A stretch of 64,000 bases of DNA, from NCBI RefSeq assembly GCF_001411805.1, contig NZ_CP007212.1, positions 2,108,001-2,172,000 of the forward strand, in the 5' to 3' direction. The DNA comes from Burkholderia plantarii. Lineage in GTDB: Bacteria > Pseudomonadota > Gammaproteobacteria > Burkholderiales > Burkholderiaceae. The notes below the pieces were generated by a model. The model did not search any database. It saw only the letters and a list, made by a program, of their open reading frames with translations, and was not told the DNA's origin. A program made the position numbers and the translations under genes. The stretch's first letter is position 1. Each line of letters begins with the position of its first letter. This document shows positions 38,812 to 46,878 of the stretch, one piece after another.

Positions 38812-39625
38812 CCGGTTTGTCATGACGCCGGCGGCGGCAAGGCATCGCCGCCGCATCGATGCAACCGTGGCATCCGTGACATTAACCGGCTTCATTGAAT
38901 TTCGCCCCGCAGGTTTGACCAGTCGATCCCGAGCATTTTGTTTTATCGAAGCCTAAAATTCACGCTTTCGGTCACGATTTCGCAACGCTCAACAATCCTG
39001 CGATTATGTGTCCGTTATTGCAAACAAGCGACCTGCCCAAGCATTCAAGGGCTCGCCTCACTCGCCCGCGCTCGAAAATTCATTATCTAAAACGGCAATG
39101 CCGCAAGCTTTCAGGCGGCAGATTACCCGGCCGGATGTCCGCGGCAGGCCGCGGCGCGCCTCGAGCGGGACCGGGCCGACCACGGGCGGCCGCGAATCAG
39201 GAGTTCCGCCCGACGATCGGTCGGCACGATGTCCGCACGCAGTCGGCGCCGAAGTAACGCACGGCGCGAAAACGATGCAGGCCGCTCACGGGCAACCGGA
39301 GCGGCCTTTCTCGTTTCAACCGGGGCACGCGACAAGACCCGCGTCGAGACGCTGCCACGTCGGCACATCGCAGATGAAGCGCGGCGCCGGCGTGCAGGCC
39401 GTGCCATCAGGTTCGACGATCGCCGCCAGGTGCGACGCCGGGTGCCTCGCCCGGTGTGCCGGACCCACTGACGACCATGCATCGCGCGGGAGCAACGGCG
39501 CCGCCACATCGCCTTAAGTATCCGTTAATTTCCGCGCCCTATCTTTGCCAGCACCGGACAGGTGATGCATGCGAAAGCCGGTCCGGGTCGTCATCCAAGT
39601 CGATGTTCTCGAAAGGAGAGTTGAA
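38812..39625. other. Long non-coding stretch with a hairpin
   Basis: 814 bases between the beta-rich protein and the YfdX gene. Overlapping frames from 39008 to 39517 are Arg-rich on both strands and lack coding bias. The one clear structure is the stem-loop at 39279-39307. Confidence 0.4.
39279..39311 (+). terminator. Possible intrinsic terminator in a non-coding stretch
   Basis: AGGCCGCTC and GAGCGGCCT form a perfect 9-bp stem around an 11-base loop, followed by TTCT. No gene ends just upstream, so if real it may end an unannotated small RNA. Confidence 0.4.
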
Positions 39626-40306
39626 ATGCGAATCCAGAGAAAAAGGAATGCAGCAGCCTGCCTGATGGCCGCGGTCGCCCTGTCGGTCGGGATCCTGCCG
39701 ATTCATTACGTATTTGCTTCGACATCCGAACCGACTGCCATGAGGCAGGATTTCACGAAGCTGTCCGACGCCGGCAGTCACGCCATGGACGATGTGGGCG
39801 CCGCACGTTCCGCGCTGTTCAATGGCGATCCGGACGGCGCGGCGCACCTGCTGGCCCAAGCCAAGGTGGCGATGAAAGCGGCCGCATCCGACGATTCCGC
39901 ATTTCTGCGGGCGGCATCGTCGCTGACCGACGCGGCAGGAAAACACCCGAGTCCGGCCGGCGAGGCGCGGACAGCGTGGCTTCCAGTCGCCGGCGATGTG
40001 ACGATCCTCGACAATTTCGCCAGCCAGCCGATCAAGGCCAAGGCCGTCGAACACGCCAATGCGGCCTTGAAAAGCGGCGATCGCGGCGCGGCGATCCGCG
40101 CCCTCAAGCTCGCCGACGTCAACGTTGATTACACCGTTGACGTGGTGCCGCTGGCGACGACGGCCACGAGGATCGACCAGGCCTCGGCGTTGCTGGACGC
40201 GGGAAAGTATTACGAGGCCGGACAGGTGCTGCGCCAGATACAGGCAAGCGTGCGATTCGATCATCTCGACATCAATGCGATACCGCAAACCGCGAGTCGT
40301 GGATAA
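39626..40306 (+). CDS. YfdX family protein, exported
   Basis: 226 residues. An AAAGGAGAG site precedes ATG 39626. The first ~30 residues form a signal peptide (AACLMAAVALSVGILPIHYVFA). The rest is a helical YfdX-type domain with DFTKLSDAGSHAMDDVGAA, then LLAQAKVAMKAA and VVPLATTATRIDQA, repeated short helices containing many Ala and Asp. YfdX proteins are stress-linked periplasmic proteins of unclear biochemical role. A PsiE-family membrane protein gene follows on the same strand. Confidence 0.8.
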   Translation: MRIQRKRNAAACLMAAVALSVGILPIHYVFASTSEPTAMRQDFTKLSDAGSHAMDDVGAARSALFNGDPDGAAHLLAQAKVAMKAAASDDSAFLRAASSLTDAAGKHPSPAGEARTAWLPVAGDVTILDNFASQPIKAKAVEHANAALKSGDRGAAIRALKLADVNVDYTVDVVPLATTATRIDQASALLDAGKYYEAGQVLRQIQASVRFDHLDINAIPQTASRG

Positions 40307-40498
40307 GGCCCGTGAGTCGTCCCTGGAGCCGGGCGTTTCGCTGATTTCCCGATCGGCGAACCACCAGGAGCAAGCCGACACGCCCAATGCCCGGCTCCCC
40401 GGCTCCCCGTCGCCCCGCCCGGGCCCATCGACCGGACGTTCGCCCCGGCGTCGGGTCGACCCGGCTCACGTCGGCAAACGCGTACTGGATGGAACACC

Positions 40499-40921
40499 AT
40501 GCTGCGAGAGAGACTTGAATCGCATCTGAAATGGTTGATGGAAATTTGCGAGATGCTCGGCCTCGTCGTCATCGGCCTCGGCACCGCGATCGCATTGGCG
40601 AATCTGGTATGGAGCGTCATCCGCACGGAGCAGGTAACCCTCACCGACCTGCTGCTGATGTTCCTGTTCCTGGAAGTGTTTGCGATGGTGAGCCAATATC
40701 TCAAATCCGGTCAGTTGCCGGTGCGTTTTCCACTGTATATTGCGATCGGTTCGATTGCGCGAGACATCATCCTGCGGGCCGCAACGAATACCGAGGCGCA
40801 TCTGCTTGCCTCCGCCCTTGCGGTGGTATTGATGGCGACGGGGGTACTCGTGATTCGATATGGGCAGTGCAAATTCCCCGGCCAATCTTCCGAGCGGAAA
40901 CTCGACGAGATGAGTCAATGA
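40499..40921 (+). CDS. PsiE-family membrane protein
   Basis: 140 residues with four predicted membrane helices (LGLVVIGLGTAIALANLVW; LLMFLFLEVFAMVSQYL; YIAIGSIARDIIL; LLASALAVVLMATGVLVI). The layout and the FLFLEVFAMV block match the phosphate-starvation-inducible PsiE family, whose activity is unknown. It lies 192 bases downstream of the YfdX gene and may be co-transcribed. GGA precedes the ATG. Confidence 0.8.
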   Translation: MLRERLESHLKWLMEICEMLGLVVIGLGTAIALANLVWSVIRTEQVTLTDLLLMFLFLEVFAMVSQYLKSGQLPVRFPLYIAIGSIARDIILRAATNTEAHLLASALAVVLMATGVLVIRYGQCKFPGQSSERKLDEMSQ

Positions 40922-41097
40922 GTTAGACAGGCGCCCGGGGCGAGGCGAGATGCCCCGCGAGACCGTGAACGATGGCGCTTGCCGATTGGCACAGGGAGTC
41001 CGTCGGTTCCCGGTTCCGATTCGGCGCCCCAGGCGCTTGGTCTGATTCTCCGATCGAAACCATCTGCCCGGGACCGCCGACAGGCCGCTTCCGCCTG

Positions 41098-41925
41098 CTA
41101 GGCGGCGGTGGCCTGAATCAGGCGAAGGCCCCACCCCGTCTGGAGCCGCCCGTTTTCATCCTGCAAGGGCGCAAGCGCCGGCCATAGTTCTCGCTTGAGC
41201 CGTGCGCGTGCCTCCTCCGGCATCCTGTCGGCATCGTAGGTATCAAGCATCTCCAACCAGAACTGCTCGGGCGCAGGTGTCCAGTCGATCTCGATGTCCT
41301 CGAACACGACGTCAACAAATTCACGTCCCAGAAGTTCCCGCCACCCGCCTTCACTGCGGGTGCGTGCGTCGCCGAGCGGCAACCGCGGGAGGTGAGTCTT
41401 CGCAATCGGCTTGAAGACGTCCAAAAAGACCGTACCGATCCTTCCCGTCAAGAAGGTGCGTCCGACGACAGCGGAAAAGGTGCCGTTCCGACGCAATACA
41501 CGGCGGATCTCGCGGATTACCTGCTCGATATCATCCATCAACATGAGCGCCATGTGCGACAGCACGTAGTCCACCGAGCCGCTATCGAGCGACATCTGCT
41601 GGGCACGCTCTTCAAGCAGGCGAATTCCGCGCGGCAATCCTTGCCGGGCGGCGCTCAACTCGCCGTCACTCATGTCCACGCCGATCAGTTTCGTTTGCGC
41701 ATGCCCCCGGTCGTTCAGAATTCGCAATAGCGGCCCGTCGCCACAAGCCAGGTCCAGCACCGTCCGCGGCATCGCATCGTTTGGCACGCGATGCGCCAGT
41801 GCATGATAGGAAGATGCGTATTCCGCCTGCCCCGATCGTGCAGGTTGATCGCCGAAGGCGCGACCTGTCGCGCCCGCCCGGCGGCGATGGAAGTCCTTCA
41901 AATAGATTTCCGCGCTGGAGTTCAT
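41098..41925 (-). CDS. Class I SAM-dependent methyltransferase
   Basis: 275 residues. The cofactor loop is TVLDLACGDGPLL, followed by LIGVDMSDGELSAAR (ribose-binding acidic residue) and VDYVLSHMALMLMDDIEQV in the fourth strand region. An N-terminal tag of about 50 residues precedes the Rossmann core and the C-terminal third is lineage-specific. The substrate cannot be deduced. It converges with the PsiE gene; no functional link to the neighbours is visible. Confidence 0.8.
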   Translation of the reverse strand: MNSSAEIYLKDFHRRRAGATGRAFGDQPARSGQAEYASSYHALAHRVPNDAMPRTVLDLACGDGPLLRILNDRGHAQTKLIGVDMSDGELSAARQGLPRGIRLLEERAQQMSLDSGSVDYVLSHMALMLMDDIEQVIREIRRVLRRNGTFSAVVGRTFLTGRIGTVFLDVFKPIAKTHLPRLPLGDARTRSEGGWRELLGREFVDVVFEDIEIDWTPAPEQFWLEMLDTYDADRMPEEARARLKRELWPALAPLQDENGRLQTGWGLRLIQATAA

Positions 41926-42306
41926 CCTGGCGCCGTTCGATGGGTCATTGACTTGGCGGCACGCTTGATCGTTGCGGCACGGTCATTGTGAGTGAGCCGG
42001 GCCACGATGTCGAATGTCTCAAAAACGGCCGGCAGCCGACCGACGTGGCGTCGGGGCTGGTTGCGACACCCCCGGCGATGGCTCCGGCACCGGTCATTTC
42101 CCCACGGCAGGATAAATCAACAGAAACGCGGCGAACGTCGTCATCCGGAATCGCATTGCGTAAAAGGATTTTACGATCGGGATTTGTCTCAAAAAATCAG
42201 GAGATTCGTCAAATTGTGCTTACGATTCGTGCCGACAAGAATGCGGCCTGCGTGACGGACATGCCGTCCATCTCGCGTTTCAACCGATGACGAGGATTAC
42301 CACCCA
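41926..42306. other. AT-rich region upstream of the small lipoproteins
   Basis: Probably holds the promoters of the methyltransferase (-) and of the lipoprotein genes (+). A 100-codon frame from 41988 exists but looks random. No other feature seen. Confidence 0.4.
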
Positions 42307-42387
42307 ATGCATAAGCGTATTTCGATCGCGATTCTGATTTTCGTTTGCACCCAGTTCGCCGGCTGCATCGCCGCCTATTACCGTTGA
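42307..42387 (+). CDS. Micro-lipoprotein 1 (26 residues)
   Basis: ATG 42307 to TGA 42387. The whole peptide is a lipoprotein signal peptide plus a stub: basic HKR, a hydrophobic core (ISIAILIFVCT), the lipobox FAGC, and then only IAAYYR. Processing would leave a lipidated heptapeptide. It is followed eight bases later by a second peptide of the same design. Too short for standard gene finders. Function unknown. Confidence 0.55.
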   Translation: MHKRISIAILIFVCTQFAGCIAAYYR

Positions 42388-42395
42388 AGGCCGCG

Positions 42396-42470
42396 ATGCG
42401 CATCGACTGGGCGCTTGTGTTGTTGCTGACGGTCGGGCTTTCCGGCTGCGTCAGCCTTTACTACCGTTAA
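42396..42470 (+). CDS. Micro-lipoprotein 2 (24 residues)
   Basis: ATG 42396 to TAA 42470 with GAAGG five bases upstream. It has a hydrophobic core (WALVLLLTVG), the lipobox LSGC and the tail VSLYYR. The tail matches that of the preceding peptide (C-x-x-x-YYR, stop). The pair differ in the rest of the sequence, so selection on the lipobox and YYR end is suggested. Confidence 0.6.
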   Translation: MRIDWALVLLLTVGLSGCVSLYYR

Positions 42471-42486
42471 TCAAACCGGGTTTGCA

Positions 42487-43023
42487 ATGAAATATCCGTT
42501 ACTCGCCCTGCTCGCCTGCTCGGCCCTGGCGGGGTGCATCAACCTGTATGGGCCGGGCGCGCGCGGCGGCGGCTTCGCCAGCAGCGACAGCCAGCAAGCC
42601 GATCAGCAAAACAGCGGCAAGGGCGCCGCGGCGAAGGGCACCGGCGGTCAGTCGAATCAGCCGATCGTGATCGGCAATCGCAAATACGAGGAAGTGCTGG
42701 AGAAGGTCGGCCAGTTTTACGCCGACCAGAAGCTGGCCGTGCGCGTCGACGACCGCGAGACCGGCTTGGTCGCCTCGGCCTATTCGACCTATCCGAACGC
42801 GGGCAACTTCCTCGATTGCTCCGCGCTGAAGCAGACCTCGAACGTCACCAATACGCTGAAGGTGATCACGCGCGTCGATCAGGCCGACCAGGGCGTGACG
42901 GTGTCCGTCGACGTAAGCGGCACCGCGAGCGTGATCGCCGACGGCAAGGCGAAGGTCGCGCGCGTGGCCTGCCGCTCGAAGGGCGTGCTGGAAGCGGCGC
43001 TGGCGGCGGCGTTGCGGAAGTAG
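42487..43023 (+). CDS. Lipoprotein of unknown function
   Basis: 178 residues. Signal peptide and lipobox LAGC, then INLYGPG, which echoes the short tails of the two micro-lipoproteins just upstream. A Gly/Ser/Gln-rich linker to about residue 60 leads to a folded domain (KYEEVLEKVGQFYADQKLAVRV, then ETGLVASAYSTYP, one Cys pair in LDCSAL and RVACRS). The domain is not one I recognise. It is likely anchored in the outer membrane. It lies 16 bases after the second micro-lipoprotein and probably shares its transcript. Confidence 0.8.
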   Translation: MKYPLLALLACSALAGCINLYGPGARGGGFASSDSQQADQQNSGKGAAAKGTGGQSNQPIVIGNRKYEEVLEKVGQFYADQKLAVRVDDRETGLVASAYSTYPNAGNFLDCSALKQTSNVTNTLKVITRVDQADQGVTVSVDVSGTASVIADGKAKVARVACRSKGVLEAALAAALRK

Positions 43024-43109
43024 CAGCGCTGCATCCGGGGGCTGCCGGGGCACGGTGCCGGGTTCCCCCTTGGGCGTCGCGCTCAGGCTGCCCGATCCCG
43101 CACGTCGGA

Positions 43110-43580
43110 TCAGCCTCGCGGCGCCGCTCCCGGACTCGCCGCTCCCGGCGCCTCATGCAAGCGCTGCAGAAATACCTTCAGCCCTTCCAGCAGCGGCGTC
43201 ACCGCCTGCCACAGCGCCTCGTCGTGCAGCAGCCGATACGCGCCCGTCACGCCGGGCGCCGCATCGCGATGCTCGGCGGGCTGCCAGTTCGCGACGTGAT
43301 TCACGGCGTCGGTCGCCGCGAACGCGAAGCGGCCGAGCTGGTCGGCCGGGATGCGCGACAGCGCCGTCAGCAGCACCGCGAGGTTCTGCATGCCGGCCTG
43401 GACTTCCGGCTGGCTCAGGCCGCCGAGCATCTCCGCGACCTGGCTGTTGGCATCGACGAAGTCGTGCGCGACGCGCAGGAAACCGCGCTGGTGAAGGCTG
43501 TCGAGCAGCTTGCCGAGCGCGTCGTGCGCCTCGGGCGCCGAGCGCGGCGCGGCGGCCGGGGTGTCGGGACGTTCGATCAT
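43110..43580 (-). CDS. DUF1641 family protein
   Basis: 156 residues. GGAGAGG precedes ATG 43580. The helical domain contains LLDSLHQRGFLRVAHDFVD and QAGMQNLAVLLTALSRI, typical of DUF1641 proteins, which are often encoded near formate dehydrogenase or sulfur-metabolism genes. Neither is present here, so the gene is an orphan and its role is unknown. The final ~15 residues are Ala/Pro/Gly-rich. Confidence 0.72.
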   Translation of the reverse strand: MIERPDTPAAAPRSAPEAHDALGKLLDSLHQRGFLRVAHDFVDANSQVAEMLGGLSQPEVQAGMQNLAVLLTALSRIPADQLGRFAFAATDAVNHVANWQPAEHRDAAPGVTGAYRLLHDEALWQAVTPLLEGLKVFLQRLHEAPGAASPGAAPRG

Positions 43581-43858
43581 GGGCCTCTCCGGGCGCTCGT
43601 GAAATGGGCTCCCATTGCAGCAGCGATCCGGCGTCGATGCCCGGCCCGCACCGGCGGCCGGCAACCGTCCCGCCACGCGGCGCGCGACGAACCCGGCGCG
43701 CCCTGCCACTGCCCGGCGCCCTCGCCCCGCCAGCCGTCGCGCCGGATTCGCCTGCAGCGACATGGCGAGCCCGGCGGCATCACGCACGCTTCGCGCAGCG
43801 CGCGGCGGAGCACGCCCCATGCCCGCCGCCTGTTTGACATTCCGGCGCCTTCATCCCG

Positions 43859-45046
43859 TCAATCGACCAGCACGCCATCGCGCGCCACCACCCGCCCCGC
43901 GGCCACCACCAGCCGCCGTGCCGGCCGCGCCGCCACCGCCTCGGCCGGCGTGGCCGCCTCCACCAGCACGAGATCGGCACGCGCGCCCGGCGTGAGCCCA
44001 TGGTCGGCGAACCCGCAGCCGCGCGCGCCCGAGCCGGTCACGCAGTCGAGCGCGACGGCCAGCTCGTCGTCGCGGCGCAGGTTGTAGCGCATGCCGATCA
44101 GCATCGCGCGTTCGAGCATGTCGGGGCGGCCATAGGGCGTCCACGTATCGCGAATCCCGTCGTTGCCGCCGGCCACGGTCACGCCGGCCGCGCGGCAGGC
44201 CAGCAGCGGCGGCACCTCGATGTCGGGCGGCGCGCTCGTCACGAGCGCCACCTCGAGCGCGGCCATCCGCGCCAGCAGCGCGTCGCGCGCGGGCGCGTCG
44301 ACGCCGCCGAGACAAAAGCCATGGCTGACGGCCACGCGAGCGCGCATGCCGAGCGCGGCGGTGCGATCGAGGATCGCGTCGAGCGACGCGGCGCCCGTCG
44401 CCCCGCGCTCGTGCAGATGCAGGTCGAGGCCCTTGCCGTGCCGCTCGGCGAGCCCGAACAGCAAGTCCAGCGCCGCCGCCCGATCGCCCTCGATCGCGCA
44501 CGGATCGAGCCCGCCTACGCAATCGGCGCCAGCACGCAGCGCCGCGTCGAGCAGCGCCGCGGTGCCGGGGCGCGCCAGCACGCCCGACTGCGGGAACGCC
44601 ACGACCTGGATTTCCATCGTGCCGCGCAGTGCCTCGCGCGTGGCCAGCACGCCCTCCAGGTGCTTCAGCCCCGCCTCGGTGTCGATGTCCACGTGCGTGC
44701 GCAGCCGCGTGGTGCCGGCCGCGAGGAACGCACGCGCCAGCGCGAGCGACTGGCGCCCCGCGTCGTGGCCGCTCGTCGCGCGCCAGCGGCGCTCGAACTC
44801 GATCCGGTCGACGAGCCGCGGCCCCACCTCGTTGCGAAACCACGGCATGCCCCAGTGCGTCTTGTCGAGATGCGTATGCGCCTCGACGAGGCCCGGCAGC
44901 GCGAGCGCGCCGCCGCCGTCCTCCACGACGCAGCCGGGCGGCGCGTCGAGCGCGGGGCCGAACGCGGCAAAGCGATCGCCGTCGATGCGGAGGTCGGTGC
45001 TCGCGCCGCTCGCGAGCCGGACGTTGCGGATCAGCAGTGAAGTCAT
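43859..45046 (-). CDS. Amidohydrolase, cytosine deaminase-like
   Basis: 395 residues. The metal-binding AHTHLDKTHW motif, DLHLHERGA and SHGFCLGG in the middle and GGNDGIRDTW near the end supply the His and Asp ligands of the amidohydrolase barrel. The HLDKT variant groups with CodA-like deaminases acting on cyclic nitrogen compounds. Start 45046 begins the usual beta-sandwich strand LLIRNVRLASG; 45085 is a longer option. It lies 76 bases from the LldR-like regulator gene on the same strand. Substrate unknown. Confidence 0.8.
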   Translation of the reverse strand: MTSLLIRNVRLASGASTDLRIDGDRFAAFGPALDAPPGCVVEDGGGALALPGLVEAHTHLDKTHWGMPWFRNEVGPRLVDRIEFERRWRATSGHDAGRQSLALARAFLAAGTTRLRTHVDIDTEAGLKHLEGVLATREALRGTMEIQVVAFPQSGVLARPGTAALLDAALRAGADCVGGLDPCAIEGDRAAALDLLFGLAERHGKGLDLHLHERGATGAASLDAILDRTAALGMRARVAVSHGFCLGGVDAPARDALLARMAALEVALVTSAPPDIEVPPLLACRAAGVTVAGGNDGIRDTWTPYGRPDMLERAMLIGMRYNLRRDDELAVALDCVTGSGARGCGFADHGLTPGARADLVLVEAATPAEAVAARPARRLVVAAGRVVARDGVLVD

Positions 45047-45122
45047 CGTGTCGTCGGAATCGGTTCGAGGAAAAAGCCGCGCCATGCGGAACGCCGACGA
45101 CCAGGCGCCGGACCGAAGCCGC

Positions 45123-45836
45123 TCACAGCATCGTCACCGGCAGTTCCGGCTCGAGCCGCTGCCAGACGAAGCCGATGTGCTCCAGCATCAGCCGCCGCGC
45201 CTCCTCGGGCCGGCGCGCGCGGATCGCCTCCCACAGCGCCAGATGCTGCCCGAGCAACTGCCCGGAGGACTGCTCGCGCAGCGCCACGAGCCCGGTGTTG
45301 TTGAGCGAGATGTGGGTGTGCAGCATCTTCGCGAGGCTGCCCTGCAGGTGCCGCAGCATCGCGTTGTGCGAGGCGCTCGCGAGCGCCGCGTGGAAATCGC
45401 CGTCGAGCCGCGAGCCGCGTTCGTGGTCGCCGTCGCGATGCGCGTCGGCCATCGCGTCGATCACGGCCTGGATGCGCGCGAGATCGTCGTCGGTGGCGCG
45501 CATCGCGGCCAGGTAGGCGGTGGTGCCTTCCAGCATCAGCCGGAATTCGAGCATGTCGGGGCGCAGCTCGGGATGCTCGCTGACGAGCTGCCGCCACGGC
45601 GAGATGAGCCCGGTCTGGAGCCGGTCCGAGACGTAGAAGCCCGACATCGGCCGGCTCGTCAGCAGCCCGCGCGCCACGAGCCGCTGCAGCGCGGTGCGCA
45701 CCGTCGAGCGCGCGGCGCCCATCGCCTCGGCCAGCTTGCGCTCGCCCGGAATCCGCTGGCCGGGCGCCCAGACGCCCTCGATCAGCCGGGTTTCGATCTC
45801 GCGCATGATCCGGTCGGTCTGGTTGAGCGTCTTCAT
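45123..45836 (-). CDS. GntR/FadR-family regulator, LldR-like
   Basis: 237 residues: an N-terminal winged helix (GVWAPGQRIPGERKLAEAMG, then ARSTVRTALQRLVARGLL) and a C-terminal all-helical FCD domain with the metal-site residues spread over LEFRLMLEG, DGDFHAALASASHN and HLALWEAIRAR. It is divergent from lutABC, and a perfect FadR-type operator lies between them. Lactate-responsive repression of lutABC, as for LldR, is the natural reading. It may also control the amidohydrolase gene downstream. Confidence 0.88.
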   Translation of the reverse strand: MKTLNQTDRIMREIETRLIEGVWAPGQRIPGERKLAEAMGAARSTVRTALQRLVARGLLTSRPMSGFYVSDRLQTGLISPWRQLVSEHPELRPDMLEFRLMLEGTTAYLAAMRATDDDLARIQAVIDAMADAHRDGDHERGSRLDGDFHAALASASHNAMLRHLQGSLAKMLHTHISLNNTGLVALREQSSGQLLGQHLALWEAIRARRPEEARRLMLEHIGFVWQRLEPELPVTML

Positions 45837-45877
45837 CAGGGTGTTTTCACGGGGAGCGGTGCCGGCTGGCGGCGCGT

Positions 45878-45896
45878 AAACTGGTCGTACCAGTTT
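45878..45896. promoter_or_regulatory. FadR/LldR-type operator
   Basis: AAACTGGTCGTACCAGTTT, an 8-bp perfect inverted repeat around CGT. It fits the FadR-subfamily consensus TNGTNNNACNA exactly (TGGTCGTACCA). It lies 42 bases from the regulator start and 164 bases before lutA, so one bound repressor could control both directions. Confidence 0.8.
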
Positions 45897-46059
45897 GCCG
45901 GAACGCGGCACGGCTGTCGATCATGGCGGTCACCGGTTGACGGCGCCCGAGCAAGGCGGCGGCAGCCTCCGCCCGCGGCGGCGTTCGCGCGGCGGCACGA
46001 CCCCACGATGGCACCCGCTCCCCCACGGCGGTGCCCGCTTCCCCCGGCAGGAGATTCAA

Positions 46060-46878
46060 GTGAAGGTGGCCCTGTTCGTCCCGTGCTTCATCGATGCGCT
46101 GTATCCGGAAGTCGCCGTCGCGACGCTGGAACTGCTGGAAAAACTCGGCCTCGAGGTCGATTACCCGCGCCGCCAGACCTGCTGCGGCCAGCCGCTCGCC
46201 AACAACGGCTGCGAGGCCGACGCGGCCGGCACCGAGGCGCTGTTCGTCGAGAACTTCGCCGGCTACGACTACGTGGTCGGGCCATCGTCGAGCTGCATCC
46301 ACCACGTGCGCCGCCACCTGACGGCGGCCGGCGAATCGCCGAAGGTGGCCGCGGTGCGCGCCAGCGCCTACGAACTGACCGAGTTCCTGCACGACGTGCT
46401 CGGCGTGCGCGAGTTCCCGTGGGCCGCGTTTCCGCACTCGGTCGGGCTGCACAACAGCTGCAGCGCGATCCGCCACCTGCACGCGGCCTCGGCCAGCGAG
46501 ATTCCCGGCAAGCCGTGGTCGAAGGCGCGCACGCTGCTCGAAGGCGTGCGCGAGATCCGCTTCGCCGCGCCGCGCCGGCCCGACGAATGCTGCGGCTTCG
46601 GCGGCACGTTCTCGGTGACCGAGCAGGCGGTGTCGGTGCGCATGGGCCAGGACAAGGTGCGCGACCACCACGAGGCCGGCGCCGAATTCATCGTCTCGGC
46701 CGACATGTCGTGCCTGATGCACCAGCAGGGCTGCGCCGCGCGCGAGCAGCGGCCGGTGCGCTTCCTGCACATCGCGCAGGTGCTCAACGGCCTCGACGCC
46801 GCGCAGCTGGCCGCGCTCGCGCCGGCCTCGCGCGGCCGGGCCGCGCCGGGCACCGGCCGCGGGGAGGCACGCGCATGA
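46060..46878 (+). CDS. lutA: Lactate utilization protein A (LutA/LldE)
   Basis: 272 residues with two cysteine-rich CCG domains: RQTCCGQPLANNG in the first half and PDECCGFGGTFSV in the second, as in LutA/LldE, a subunit of the iron-sulfur L-lactate oxidation complex that converts lactate to pyruvate. GTG 46060 is the start, with AGGAG six bases upstream. The stop overlaps the next start (ATGA), indicating translational coupling with lutB. Confidence 0.92.
   Translation: MKVALFVPCFIDALYPEVAVATLELLEKLGLEVDYPRRQTCCGQPLANNGCEADAAGTEALFVENFAGYDYVVGPSSSCIHHVRRHLTAAGESPKVAAVRASAYELTEFLHDVLGVREFPWAAFPHSVGLHNSCSAIRHLHAASASEIPGKPWSKARTLLEGVREIRFAAPRRPDECCGFGGTFSVTEQAVSVRMGQDKVRDHHEAGAEFIVSADMSCLMHQQGCAAREQRPVRFLHIAQVLNGLDAAQLAALAPASRGRAAPGTGRGEARA

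Noticed and set aside
39008..39517. Overlapping frames on both strands downstream of the beta-rich protein gene
   Set aside because: No ribosome site, no conserved motif, and both strands are equally open, as expected for GC-rich non-coding DNA.
41988..42290. A 100-codon + strand frame (GTG start) before the micro-lipoproteins
   Set aside because: Low GC-bias at third positions, no motif, and it ends just before the lipoprotein promoter region; likely chance.
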